From CAWAPS01 sp963783945 (GTDB taxonomy: Bacteria; Actinomycetota; Acidimicrobiia; Acidimicrobiales; Palsa-688): 64,000 bases of DNA. The notes under the pieces are model-generated. The model ran no database searches. It was not told the DNA's origin and was given only the letters and a program-made list of their open reading frames with translations. Shown one piece after another: positions 1 through 8,391 of the stretch. Both the position numbers and the translations under genes were made by a program. The first letter of the stretch is position 1. Each line of letters starts with the position of its first letter. The DNA lies in the NCBI GenBank assembly GCA_963783945.1, contig CAWAPS010000019.1, forward strand, positions 62,001 to 126,000, in the 5' to 3' direction.

Positions 1-14
1 GAGCCGGAGAGTCG

Positions 15-2129
15 CTACTCGGCCCCGCCGAACGCCTTGATCTCCGCTTCCTCCTCGGCGGTCAGCTCCCTCGGGACCTGGCCCTGGGCCACCTTCGCCG
101 CCTGGACCTGGTGGCGGATGTCCTCGACGATCTCAGGGTTGGCCAGGGTGGTTATGTCGCCGACCTCGGTGAAGTTGGACACGCCGGCGATCACCCGGCG
201 CATGATCTTGCCCGAGCGGGTCTTCGGCATGTCCGGCACGATCCACACGTTCTTCGGGCGGGCGATCTTTCCGATCTCGGTCTCGATCACCATGGTCACC
301 TTGTCCTGGACCTCTTTGTTCGGAGCGATCCCCGGTTTCAGGGCCACGTACATCTCGACCGCCCGGCCCCGCAGTTCGTCGACCACCGGGACGGCCGCGG
401 CCTCCGCGACCTCGTCGACCATGATGGCCGCCGACTCGAGTTCCTTGGTGCCGAGCCGGTGGCCGGCGACATTGATCACGTCGTCCACCCGGCCCAGGAT
501 GCGGAAGTACCCGTCGGCGGCCTGAACCGCCCCGTCATTGGCGAAATAGGGCCAATCGCGCCAGTCCGTGCTCTTGGGGTCCTGGCAGTATTTGGCGTAA
601 TAGGTCTGTACGAAGCGGTCGGGATCACCCCAGATGGTCTCGAAGACCCCCGGCCAGGGATTGCGGATGCAGATGTTGCCGGCGTGCCCGCTGCCGGCCT
701 CGACGACCTTCCCCTCCTCGTCGTAGATAACCGGATAGATGCCAAGGGTCGCCGGCCCGCAGCTTCCGGGCTTCATGGGATCCAGCCCGGGCAGGGTGCT
801 GCCGAGAAACCCGCCGGTTTCGGTCTGCCACCAGGTGTCGACAATGACCGCCTCGCCCTTGCCTACCACCTCGTGGTACCACCGCCACACGTCGGGTTCG
901 ATCGGCTCACCCACCGTGGTCATGTGCTTGAAGTGGTAGTCGTATTTCGCCGGTTCGTCGGGACCGACCTTGCGCAGCATGCGGATCGTCGTCGGCGCGG
1001 TGTGAAAGATGTTGACGCCGAGCCGTTCGGCGATGCGCCAGGGACGGCCGGGATCGGGATAGGTGGGCACGCCCTCGTACATCACGCTGGTCGTCCCAAG
1101 GGCCAGAGGGCCGTACACGATGTAGGAGTGGCCGGTGATCCAGCCGATGTCGGCGGCGCACCAGTAGGTGTCCTCGGGGTGTATGTCCTGGTAGTACTTC
1201 GCCGTTCCGGCCACATACGACAGGTACCCGCCGGTCGAGTGCTGGCAGCCCTTGGGCCGGCCGGTCGTACCGCTCGAGTACATGATGAACAGCGGGGCCT
1301 CCGCCGGCATGGATACGGGGTCGACGAGCTGCTCCTTGTAGTCAGCCATGACCTCGTCCACAAAAAAGTCCCGGCCTTCGACCATCGGGGTCCTGGATGC
1401 GTACCGGCCGGGGTAGCGGCGGAACACCAGGACCTTCTCGACTTCCACGCCCTCCTCCCGGGCCCGCTCGACCGCCTCGTCGGCCTTGACCTTGTGGTCG
1501 ACCAGGTCACCGTTGCGGTAGTAGCCGTCCATGGTGACCAGCACCGTGCTCTGGGAGTCGGCGATGCGGCCGCCGCAGGCGGCGCCGGAGAAGCCCCCGA
1601 ACACCTGGCTGTGGATGGCGCCCAGCCGGGCGCACGCCAGCATCGCCACCGGCAGCTCGGGGACCATCGGCATGTGGAAGGTGACGCGGTCGCCTGTTTT
1701 CACCCGGCAAAAGCCTCGCAACAGGGCGGCGAACTCGTTGACCCGCCGGTACAGCTCCTGGTAGGTGACGACCTGGGTGTCCTCCTCCTCCGGTTCGGGC
1801 ACCCAGATGAGAGCCGCCTTGTTGCGGTCCGTGGCCAGATGCCGGTCTACGCAGTTGTAGGAGGCGTTGAGCCGGCCGCCGACGAACCACTTCCAGAACG
1901 GGGGGTCGCTTGTGTCGAGGGTGGTGTGCCAGTAGGTATCCCAGGTGAGGAGGTCGGCGTACTCCTTGAAGCACTCCGGGAATTTGTCCTCGGAGAAGCG
2001 CCGGCGGATGCCCGGGTCCGATGCGTTGGCCTGGCCGATGAACTGGGCAGAGGGGAAGTAATAGTCCTCCTCCCGCCAGTGCACCGCGATCTGGGACTCC
2101 GAGACCTGAGGCTCTTCCTCGACTGCCAT
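15..2129 (-). CDS. acs: acetyl-CoA synthetase (AMP-forming)
   Basis: Activates acetate to acetyl-CoA through acetyl-AMP in the cytoplasm. At 704 residues it is slightly longer than the usual ~650. The N-terminal ACS domain holds the WKWFVGGRLNASYNCVDRH block. The adenylate-forming P-loop YSSGTTGRPKGCQHS lies near residue 285, followed by the WWQTETGG motif. The C-terminal lid motif PKTRSGKIMRR lies near 640; its lysine is the catalytic residue that is acetylated in this family. The ATG start follows a GGAGGG ribosome site, and a possible TAGAGT -10 box lies further upstream, so this gene appears leadered. It is separated from prcA by 540 bp and probably has its own promoter. Confidence 0.96.
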   Translation of the reverse strand: MAVEEEPQVSESQIAVHWREEDYYFPSAQFIGQANASDPGIRRRFSEDKFPECFKEYADLLTWDTYWHTTLDTSDPPFWKWFVGGRLNASYNCVDRHLATDRNKAALIWVPEPEEEDTQVVTYQELYRRVNEFAALLRGFCRVKTGDRVTFHMPMVPELPVAMLACARLGAIHSQVFGGFSGAACGGRIADSQSTVLVTMDGYYRNGDLVDHKVKADEAVERAREEGVEVEKVLVFRRYPGRYASRTPMVEGRDFFVDEVMADYKEQLVDPVSMPAEAPLFIMYSSGTTGRPKGCQHSTGGYLSYVAGTAKYYQDIHPEDTYWCAADIGWITGHSYIVYGPLALGTTSVMYEGVPTYPDPGRPWRIAERLGVNIFHTAPTTIRMLRKVGPDEPAKYDYHFKHMTTVGEPIEPDVWRWYHEVVGKGEAVIVDTWWQTETGGFLGSTLPGLDPMKPGSCGPATLGIYPVIYDEEGKVVEAGSGHAGNICIRNPWPGVFETIWGDPDRFVQTYYAKYCQDPKSTDWRDWPYFANDGAVQAADGYFRILGRVDDVINVAGHRLGTKELESAAIMVDEVAEAAAVPVVDELRGRAVEMYVALKPGIAPNKEVQDKVTMVIETEIGKIARPKNVWIVPDMPKTRSGKIMRRVIAGVSNFTEVGDITTLANPEIVEDIRHQVQAAKVAQGQVPRELTAEEEAEIKAFGGAE

Positions 2130-2672
2130 CTTGCCCTCCTTGCGTTCGGTTCGACTCTACTGTCAGGGCCCCGGGGGAGGATAAACGCCGGTTTCGGTCG
2201 TCGATAAATCGGCTTCAACGGGTGGCCGCTCTTTATCACGATATGGCCTCATGATCGAGGGTGGGAAGGGTGGCCGGCCGGGCCCCGCCCGGCCTCATCC
2301 CCAGGCTGGCGGCGGCTTCTATTTCGGCTCCCGTTTGATGGCGGGCCGGTTTGGCTAAACGGGAAATCGTTGTATCGGGGGTTAACCGCCTCGATAGTCC
2401 GGCGCTAAGCCACCAATGGCCGAGGGACTCCCGGCATTCGATTGAGGGGGGAGCGGATTCGGTTCATTCGGCCGTGAGGCAAGAGAGGGAACCGGTTTCG
2501 TGGTCAGGCCCGGCACTCCGCGCCTGGCGGATCATCAAGACCCACATTTCTCGTCGCGCTTTTGGGTTTTCGTCGTCGATTCGCCCGGCCAACGTGCGAT
2601 TTTGTCCCCGAGAAATCGAGAAGACTACGAGAATGCAGGTCGGCGGGCCGCCCTATCGGGCGTGCCGGCGGG
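2130..2672. other. intergenic region between prcA and acs
   Basis: This 543 bp non-coding stretch separates the 3' end of the proteasome operon from acs, both on the minus strand. It is lower in G+C than its surroundings. It holds the acs leader and promoter at its left end and a 91 bp imperfect palindrome at 2545-2635. Reading frames that cross it have no recognisable protein features. I see no tRNA or obvious rho-independent terminator. Confidence 0.6.
2545..2635. repeat. 91 bp imperfect palindrome, copy 1
   Basis: The ends are CATTTCTCGT and ACGAGAATG, which are near-inverted. The arms of about 43 nt surround a 5 nt centre (CGCCCG-GCCAA-CGTGCG). Read on the plus strand, the left 53 nt align without gaps to the minus strand of the element at 45997-46087 at about 70% identity. 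The right half also aligns, including CCGAGAAA and CTACGAGAA blocks. It lies inside the low-GC part of the prcA-acs gap. It could be a small MITE-like repeat, a structured RNA or a protein-binding site; its function is unknown. Confidence 0.7.
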
Positions 2673-3485
2673 CTAGCTCTCGGAGGCGCCGGGTGCGTCG
2701 CCCTCGGGCTCGTCGGTGCTGGGTCCGTCGCCGATGGGCCCGTCGCCGGCCAGCTCGGCTCCAGCGTCCCCGGTGGTCCCGCCAGCGTCCTCGCCGCTTG
2801 CGGCACTGTCTGATAGCGCCGCCGCGACCCTCACGTCGTCCAGCCGGCGGAAGGCCCGGCGCCCATCGGAGCGGGCCAGCACGGCCACCTCCAGGTCGGC
2901 CGCGATCGGGGCCCGGTCGGGGCCCGACAGGGCCTCGGCGGCCCGGCGGATGGCCTCGTCGAGGTGCCAGTCGGTCTCGAAGTCGCGGTCCAGCCGGGCG
3001 GCGATGGCGTCGGCCTCGCCCCCGAGTACCGAGTACCGATCCTCGTCGACGACCGACCCGTCGTAGAGGATATGAAACAGCTGGTCCGTCGCCGGGCTCG
3101 AGCCGACCTCGGCCACCAGAATCTCGACCTCGAGGGGTTTCAGCTCGTGGGTGAACACGTTGCCCATGTACTGGGCGTACAGGTTGGCGAGGGAGCGGGC
3201 GTCGACGTCCTCCCGGCTGAATTGGTAGCCCTTGACGTCGGCGTGCTGGACCCCGGCCCGGCGCAGAGAATCGAACTCGTTGTAGCGGCCGACCCCGGCG
3301 AAAGCTATCCGGTCGTAGATCTCGCTGACCTTGTGGAGCGATTTCGATTGGTTCTCGGCGCAGATGAGGATGCCCTCGGCGAAAACAGCGGCGACGAGGG
3401 GCCGGCCCCGGGCGATGTTCTTGCGGGCGAAGTCGGCCTTGTCCTTCATGAACTGCTCAGGCGCCACGTAGAAGGGCATGCTCAT
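2673..3485 (-). CDS. prcA: 20S proteasome alpha subunit
   Basis: Forms the outer rings and gate of the actinobacterial 20S proteasome, where Mpa docks. The 270 residues begin MSMPFYVAPEQFMKDKADFARKN, the conserved gating N-terminus and H0 helix of PrcA, followed by a proteasome-type fold without an active-site Thr. The last ~40 residues are a low-complexity acidic Gly/Asp/Glu tail, which makes it about 20 residues longer than mycobacterial PrcA. The ATG overlaps the prcB stop as ATGA, indicating translational coupling; a second ATG lies two codons downstream. It is the last gene of the proteasome operon. Confidence 0.97.
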   Translation of the reverse strand: MSMPFYVAPEQFMKDKADFARKNIARGRPLVAAVFAEGILICAENQSKSLHKVSEIYDRIAFAGVGRYNEFDSLRRAGVQHADVKGYQFSREDVDARSLANLYAQYMGNVFTHELKPLEVEILVAEVGSSPATDQLFHILYDGSVVDEDRYSVLGGEADAIAARLDRDFETDWHLDEAIRRAAEALSGPDRAPIAADLEVAVLARSDGRRAFRRLDDVRVAAALSDSAASGEDAGGTTGDAGAELAGDGPIGDGPSTDEPEGDAPGASES

Positions 3486-4300
3486 TGCGGCGTCACCTGA
3501 ACCCCTTCGATCCTCGCCGCCACGGCGGCGAACCGCTCGGCGACCTCCGCCCCTTCCAGCCGGGCGAAACCGTCGACCGTGATGGTGGCGACCGTCGGGT
3601 ATATCCCTCTGATGGCGTCGGGGCCGCCCGTGGCCGAGTCCTCGTCGGCGGCCTGCCAGAGCGCCGAAACCGCCAGCTCGACTGCTTCGGTCCGTGACAG
3701 GTCGGCTCTCCATCCGAGCTTGATCGTGGTCCGGGCGTCGCGGCCACCGGAGCCGTCGGCGTGGAAGTCCGTCTCCTCGTACCGGCCGCCCGTCGGATCG
3801 TAGGAGTAGATCCGGCCCACTCCCCTCCGGACGTCGAACCCGGCGAACAACGGGACCACCACAAAGCCCTGGAGGGCCATGGGCAGGTTGGACCGGATCA
3901 TCTGGGAGAGCTGGTTGGCTTTACCCTCCAGGCTGATCGGCGCCCCTTCCACCTTCTCGTAGTGCTCGAGCTGTAGCTGGAACAGACTGACCATCTCCAT
4001 GGCCGGCCCGGCCGCTCCGGCGATGGCCACCCCGCTGTGGCGGTCCGCCGGGTGGACCTTCTCCATGGAGCGGTGGGCTATAGACGAACCGGCGGTAGCC
4101 CGGCGGTCCCCCGCCATCACCACTCCGTCGCGGTAGCGCAGGGCGGCGATGGTCGTGCCATGGCGAATCTCGAAAGGGAGATTCCCCTCGTGGGCGACGG
4201 GGGCAAAAGGGTCGAGCCCGACCTTGCGCAGTACCTCAGTGAAGCTCGGACCGGGGTCGTCGGTCGGGCCGAAGATCGGAAGACTCATAGGGTCAGGCAC
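3482..4300 (-). CDS. prcB: 20S proteasome beta subunit
   Basis: Catalytic subunit of the inner proteasome rings. A propeptide of 48 residues ends ...FEIRHG and is cleaved before Thr49 (G|TTIAALRY), leaving an N-terminal threonine nucleophile. The GDRRAT block follows, and DEDSATGGPDAIRGIYPT near the C-terminus matches mycobacterial PrcB closely. The start taken is GTG at 4300; an ATG at 4288 would shorten the propeptide by four residues and is equally possible. It sits nine bases after pup and overlaps prcA by 4 bp. Confidence 0.97.
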   Translation of the reverse strand: MPDPMSLPIFGPTDDPGPSFTEVLRKVGLDPFAPVAHEGNLPFEIRHGTTIAALRYRDGVVMAGDRRATAGSSIAHRSMEKVHPADRHSGVAIAGAAGPAMEMVSLFQLQLEHYEKVEGAPISLEGKANQLSQMIRSNLPMALQGFVVVPLFAGFDVRRGVGRIYSYDPTGGRYEETDFHADGSGGRDARTTIKLGWRADLSRTEAVELAVSALWQAADEDSATGGPDAIRGIYPTVATITVDGFARLEGAEVAERFAAVAARIEGVQVTPQ

Positions 4301-4309
4301 CCTACAGCG

Positions 4310-4507
4310 TCATTCACCGCCTTTTTGCACATAACTCCGCACGAACTCCTCAGCGTTCTCCTCGAGGACCTCGTCGATCTCGTCAAGTAGATCGTCGAGC
4401 TCGGCCTTGAGCTCCTCGCCCTTCTTGTTGGTGGTCGGAACTTCCTCGACGGCGGCCTCGTCGCTTCGAGCGGGAGCCGGTTTCTTTATCTGTTCTCGTT
4501 CTGCCAT
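4310..4507 (-). CDS. pup: prokaryotic ubiquitin-like protein Pup
   Basis: A 65-residue, mostly charged and disordered protein that is conjugated to lysines of substrates to target them to Mpa and the proteasome. The C-terminal half carries the ELDDLLDEIDEVLEENAEEFVRSYVQKGG block, split here only by reading convention, that binds the Mpa coiled coils. The chain ends Gly-Gly-Glu, not Gly-Gly-Gln, so Pup is made ready to ligate and needs no deamidation. It lies between dop (20 bp upstream) and prcB (9 bp downstream) on the minus strand. Confidence 0.97.
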   Translation of the reverse strand: MAEREQIKKPAPARSDEAAVEEVPTTNKKGEELKAELDDLLDEIDEVLEENAEEFVRSYVQKGGE

Positions 4508-4526
4508 CGGATTTTGCCTCTTCTTC

Positions 4527-6026
4527 CTACGAGCCCAGGCGCTCGAGCAGCTCGGCTGGGCTGGACACGCTACTTAGCAATTCTTCGACGTGAGCCCTGG
4601 TACCTCTTAAGGGTTCCATCATCGGAACCCGCCGGAGCGGGTCGGTTCCGAGGTCGAACACCAGCGAGTCCCAGTTCGCGGCGGCGATAGAAGACGACCA
4701 TCGCTCGAGGCACTTGCCCCGAAAATAAGCCCTCGTGCTCTCCGGCGGCTCGGTCACGGCCCGGGCCACCGCCTCGGGCTCGAGCACCTTCTCCATTCCC
4801 AGGCGGGCGAACAGCGACCGCTTGGGATCCACGTCGTGGTACTGGAAGTCCATCGCCGCCAATTTGTGATCCTGCCAGCTCAGTCCGTGGCGCTCCCGGT
4901 ACGCCGACACCAGACGGTATTTGGCCACCCAGTCGAGCTGCTTGGCCAGGGACATGGGGTCGGACTCCAGCCCCTCGAGCGTCTGCTCCCACCGGCGCAG
5001 GATGTCGTTGCCCACCTCGTCCCCGCCGACGGAGTCAAGCCCGCAGTCTTCGGCGTACTTCTTGGCCAGGTCGAGATGCTCCCATTGCATCTCGAGCGCT
5101 GTCATGCTCTTACCATCTGACATCTCGAGCGGGCGCTCGAGCTCCAGGTCGTAGGAGACCTTGCGCAGGGCGCTCACCGGGGACTGCATGGTGAGCTCCC
5201 GGTTGGCCCGGGCGAACCAGTCGTCCTCGATCATGGACAGGACCAGTGCGGTGGTCCCGACCTTCAACAGGTTGGCGACCTCCGACATGTTGGCGTCGCC
5301 AACGATGACGTGAAGCCGGCGGTACTTGTGGGCGTCGCAGTGGGGCTCGTCGCGGGTGTTCACGATCGGCCGCTTGAGGGTGGTCTCGAGTCCGACCTCC
5401 TCCTCGAAGAAGTCGGCCCGCTGGGTGAGCTGGAAGTTCACCTCCACCCCCCCCGTGGAAGCCGCCTCGCAGCCCACCTTGCCCGCCCCGGTGAAGATCT
5501 GGCGGGAGACGAAGTGGGGCATGGCGTGGCTGACGATCCGGGCGAAGGGCACCGATCGATCCATCAAATAGTTCTCGTGGCTCCCGTAGGAATTGCCCTT
5601 GCCGTCCGAATTGTTCTTCAGCACCAGCAGGCTCTGCCCGAGCGGCAGGGCCCGGGTGGCGGCCACTATGGACTCGGCGAGGATCAGCTCCCCTGCCTTG
5701 TCGTAGAGGATCGCCTCGTGGGCGCTGGCGCATTCCGGCGTGGAGTACTCGGGATGGGCGTGATCGACGTAATAGCGCGCCCCGTTGGTGAGGACCGCGT
5801 TCACCAGATGCGTCTCCACTTCGGGGGGCATGGATCCCTCACGGGCGAACCCGCGGGCGTCGCGACCAGGCGTCTCGTCCTCGAAGTCCCATCCGACGCG
5901 CCGGTTGAGCTCCGCCACGTAGGCATTGATCAACGTCGACGAGGCCGCGATGGGGTTCGGCTCGGCTGCCCCCCGGATCACGATGCCGTACTCGGTCTCC
6001 ATGCCGAGGACCTTGACTATGGCCAC
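4527..6026 (-). CDS. dop: Pup depupylase/deamidase Dop
   Basis: Carboxylate-amine-ligase-fold enzyme of 499 residues that removes Pup from substrates. It begins GTG-AIVKVLGMETEYGI. It is assigned as Dop, not the ligase PafA, because it has the WDFEDETPGRDARGF segment (the Dop loop region) and LTNGARYYVDHAHPEYS. Other shared family blocks are NNSDGKGNSYGSHENYL and KRPIVNTRDEPHCDAHKYRRLHVIVGDANMSE, broken here only in description. A TAACGT hexamer ends six bases before the GTG, so dop may have its own leaderless promoter. Because Pup already ends in Glu, the deamidase role should be dispensable and depupylation its main job. Confidence 0.92.
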   Translation of the reverse strand: MAIVKVLGMETEYGIVIRGAAEPNPIAASSTLINAYVAELNRRVGWDFEDETPGRDARGFAREGSMPPEVETHLVNAVLTNGARYYVDHAHPEYSTPECASAHEAILYDKAGELILAESIVAATRALPLGQSLLVLKNNSDGKGNSYGSHENYLMDRSVPFARIVSHAMPHFVSRQIFTGAGKVGCEAASTGGVEVNFQLTQRADFFEEEVGLETTLKRPIVNTRDEPHCDAHKYRRLHVIVGDANMSEVANLLKVGTTALVLSMIEDDWFARANRELTMQSPVSALRKVSYDLELERPLEMSDGKSMTALEMQWEHLDLAKKYAEDCGLDSVGGDEVGNDILRRWEQTLEGLESDPMSLAKQLDWVAKYRLVSAYRERHGLSWQDHKLAAMDFQYHDVDPKRSLFARLGMEKVLEPEAVARAVTEPPESTRAYFRGKCLERWSSSIAAANWDSLVFDLGTDPLRRVPMMEPLRGTRAHVEELLSSVSSPAELLERLGS

Positions 6027-6032
6027 GCGCCG

Positions 6033-6038
6033 ACGTTA
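6033..6038 (-). promoter_or_regulatory. -10 box for leaderless dop
   Basis: TAACGT on the minus strand ends six bases upstream of the dop GTG. No ribosome site is visible. This spacing fits a transcript beginning at or next to the start codon. Confidence 0.45.
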
Positions 6039-6135
6039 TCCCCCGGGAGAGCCCTTGCGGGTGAGCCTTTGTCGCATTCGTCGCCAGAGTGGCCCTATTC
6101 GGGCCGCTCGCGGCCCGACCCCACGGGTTTCGCGG

Positions 6136-7938
6136 TCAGAGATACTGGCCGGTAGCCACTCTCTCGATGGACCGGCCGCCAGTCGTCTCCTCGCCCTGGG
6201 ACATGATCGTGCGGATGTAGACGATGCGCTCGCCCTTCTTGCCCGAGATCTTGGCCCAGTCGTCGGGGTTGGTGGTGTTGGGCAGGTCCTCGTGCTCTTT
6301 GTACTCCTGCTTGATGGAGTCGATGAGGTCCTGGGTACGGATTCCCGGGGTGCCCCCGGCGATCACCCGCTTGATGGCGAGCTTCTTGGCCCGGCGCACG
6401 ATGTTCTCGATCATGGCCCCCGACGCGAAGTCCCGGTAGTACATGATTTCCTTGTCACCGTTCTGGTAGGTGACCTCGAGGAACTGGTTGGATTCGTCGT
6501 CGCGGTACATCTCCGCGACCGTCCGCTCGATCATGGCCTGCACCGACTTGTCCCGGTCGCCACCGCCGAGACTGGTCACCTCGGAGTCCCAGAGGGGCAG
6601 GTCCGAGGTCAGGTAGCGGGCGAAGATCTGGCCCGCGGCGTCGCGATTCGGGCGCTCGATCTTGATCTTGACGTCGAGGCGGCCGGGCCGCAGGATCGCC
6701 GGGTCGATCAGGTCCTCCCGGTTGGAGGCACCGATGACTATCACGTTGCGCAGCGTCTCGACTCCGTCGATCTCGGCGAGGAGCTGAGGCACGATCGTCG
6801 ATTCCATGTCCGAGCTGATTCCGGTGCCGCGGGTGCGGAAGAGCGAGTCCATCTCGTCGAAGAAGACGATTACCGGCACCCCCTCCTCGCTCTTCTCCCG
6901 GGCCCGCTGGAACACCAGGCGGATCTGGCGTTCGGTCTCGCCCACGTATTTGTTGAGCAGCTCGGGGCCCTTGATGTTCAAGAAATAACTGCGGGCCGCC
7001 CGGTCGCCGGAGACCTCGCCAACCTTCTTGGCCAGCGAGTTGGCCACCGCTTTGGCGATGAGGGTCTTGCCGCAGCCGGGTGGGCCGTAGAGGAGGATCC
7101 CCTTGGGCGCCGGCAGCTTGTGCTCGGTGAACAGGTCCCGGTGCAGGAACGGGAGCTCGACGGCGTCGGTTATGGCCTCGATCTGGTCGTCGAGGCCGCC
7201 CACGTCGGCGTAGGAGATGTCGGGCACCTCCTCCAGGATCAGCTCCTCGACCTCGGGTCGGGGAAGCCTCTCGAGCAGCAGGCCGGTACGCGAGTCCATG
7301 AGGACCGAGTCGCCGGACCGGAGCTTGACCCCGGCCAGGCTGTCGGCCAGCTCCACCACCCGCTCCTCGTCGGCCCGGCCGACTATGACCGCTCGGCCGT
7401 CCTCGAGCAGCTCCTTCAAGGTGACGATGTCCCCTGACCGCTCGCGGCCGCGGGCCAGCACCACGTTCAGCGATTCGTTGAGCACGACTTCGGCGCCGCG
7501 CTCGAGTTCCGCATCGCCCCGGGCGGCCATCTCCGGGTGAAGAGCGACGCGCATCTTGCGCCCTCCGGAGAAGACGTCGATCGTGCCGTCCTCGTTGTGG
7601 GCCAAGAACGTCCCGTACGCCGACGGAGGCTGGGTGAGCTTGTCGACCTCCTCGCGCAGCGCGGCGATGTGCTCGCGGGCCTCGCGGAGAGTGAAGGTCA
7701 ACCTCTCGTTCTGCGATATGGCCTGCTGGAGCTGGCCCTTGGTCTCGAGGAGCTTCTCCTCGAGGGTCCGAACCCGCTTCGGAGCATCCTGCATCCGCCG
7801 GCGCAGGGATTGGACCTCCTCTTCCAGGGTCGCGCTCTTGGTCCTCAGATCGGCCAGCTCGAGCTCCAGGGCCGACGGCCCGCCGGAGGCCTCGGCGCGG
7901 CCGCCCGACGGCTGATTCGCTTTGGGCAAGTCGCTCAC
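6136..7938 (-). CDS. mpa: proteasome-associated AAA ATPase Mpa/ARC
   Basis: Hexameric ATPase that binds pupylated substrates, unfolds them and feeds the 20S core. The 600 residues show an N-terminal coiled coil (about 20-100) that captures Pup and an OB-fold interdomain. The AAA module carries Walker A GPPGCGKT near residue 290, Walker B VIVFFDEMDSLF and an R-finger region. The C-terminus ends GQYL, the motif that docks into PrcA pockets. Start GTG at 7938 follows a strong AAAAGGAGG site at seven bases. The gene is 109 bp upstream of dop and divergent from the ferredoxin gene, which implies a promoter in 7939-8123. Confidence 0.97.
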   Translation of the reverse strand: MSDLPKANQPSGGRAEASGGPSALELELADLRTKSATLEEEVQSLRRRMQDAPKRVRTLEEKLLETKGQLQQAISQNERLTFTLREAREHIAALREEVDKLTQPPSAYGTFLAHNEDGTIDVFSGGRKMRVALHPEMAARGDAELERGAEVVLNESLNVVLARGRERSGDIVTLKELLEDGRAVIVGRADEERVVELADSLAGVKLRSGDSVLMDSRTGLLLERLPRPEVEELILEEVPDISYADVGGLDDQIEAITDAVELPFLHRDLFTEHKLPAPKGILLYGPPGCGKTLIAKAVANSLAKKVGEVSGDRAARSYFLNIKGPELLNKYVGETERQIRLVFQRAREKSEEGVPVIVFFDEMDSLFRTRGTGISSDMESTIVPQLLAEIDGVETLRNVIVIGASNREDLIDPAILRPGRLDVKIKIERPNRDAAGQIFARYLTSDLPLWDSEVTSLGGGDRDKSVQAMIERTVAEMYRDDESNQFLEVTYQNGDKEIMYYRDFASGAMIENIVRRAKKLAIKRVIAGGTPGIRTQDLIDSIKQEYKEHEDLPNTTNPDDWAKISGKKGERIVYIRTIMSQGEETTGGRSIERVATGQYL

Positions 7939-8123
7939 TCACGCACCTCCTTTTCGGGGTTGCGATGCCGAACTTACCGCCATCCTCGAGGGGAGCGGGA
8001 CCGGAACCGAACGCTTTTTCGCGGCGCCCGCCGCGATAATTGACACGGTAAAGCGGCGATCGGTACCGTCAACCGGGTAGAGTTCGGGTCGGACACAGTC
8101 GAACAGCGAGGCGTAGCAGACCG

Positions 8124-8357
8124 ATGAAGGTATGGATCGACCAGGATCTCTGCACTGGGGATGGCCTATGCGAGGAGATCGCCCCGGCCGTCTTCACCTT
8201 GCTCGACGACGGTTTGTCGTACGTCAAGGAAGGCGACAAGGTCTTCGACAACCCCGGTGGGCAGGAGGGCTTGGCCAACGTTCCTGAGGGCATGGAAGAC
8301 GCCACTCGGGAGTCGGCCGAGGAGTGCCCCGGAGAGTGCATCTTCATCGAGGAGTAG
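8124..8357 (+). CDS. small ferredoxin, 3Fe-4S type
   Basis: A 77-residue acidic electron-transfer protein. Cysteine ligands are arranged as CTGDGLC (C-x5-C) near the N-terminus and ECPGEC at the end. This pattern is typical of single-cluster ferredoxins that feed cytochrome P450s and other oxidoreductases. It is divergent from mpa and convergent with marP. No P450 or reductase partner lies nearby. A TAGAGT hexamer near 8076 could be the -10, leaving a leader of about 40 nt. Confidence 0.85.
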   Translation: MKVWIDQDLCTGDGLCEEIAPAVFTLLDDGLSYVKEGDKVFDNPGGQEGLANVPEGMEDATRESAEECPGECIFIEE

Positions 8358-8391
8358 TTCCTCGGGCCGGGCCCGCACCCTCCCCGCCTAT

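Noticed and set aside
111..2207. A 698-codon open frame opposite acs
   Set aside because: It is a shadow of acs caused by high G+C at third positions; the product is a His/Val/Gly-rich string without motifs. The same applies to long frames opposite 10455-12524 and 59081-61174, and in another frame at 59536-61887.
4527..6026. Identification of this ligase-fold gene as pafA
   Set aside because: It contains the WDFEDETPGRDARGF and LTNGARYYVDHAHPEYS segments characteristic of Dop, which PafA lacks, and lies directly before pup as dop does in mycobacteria.
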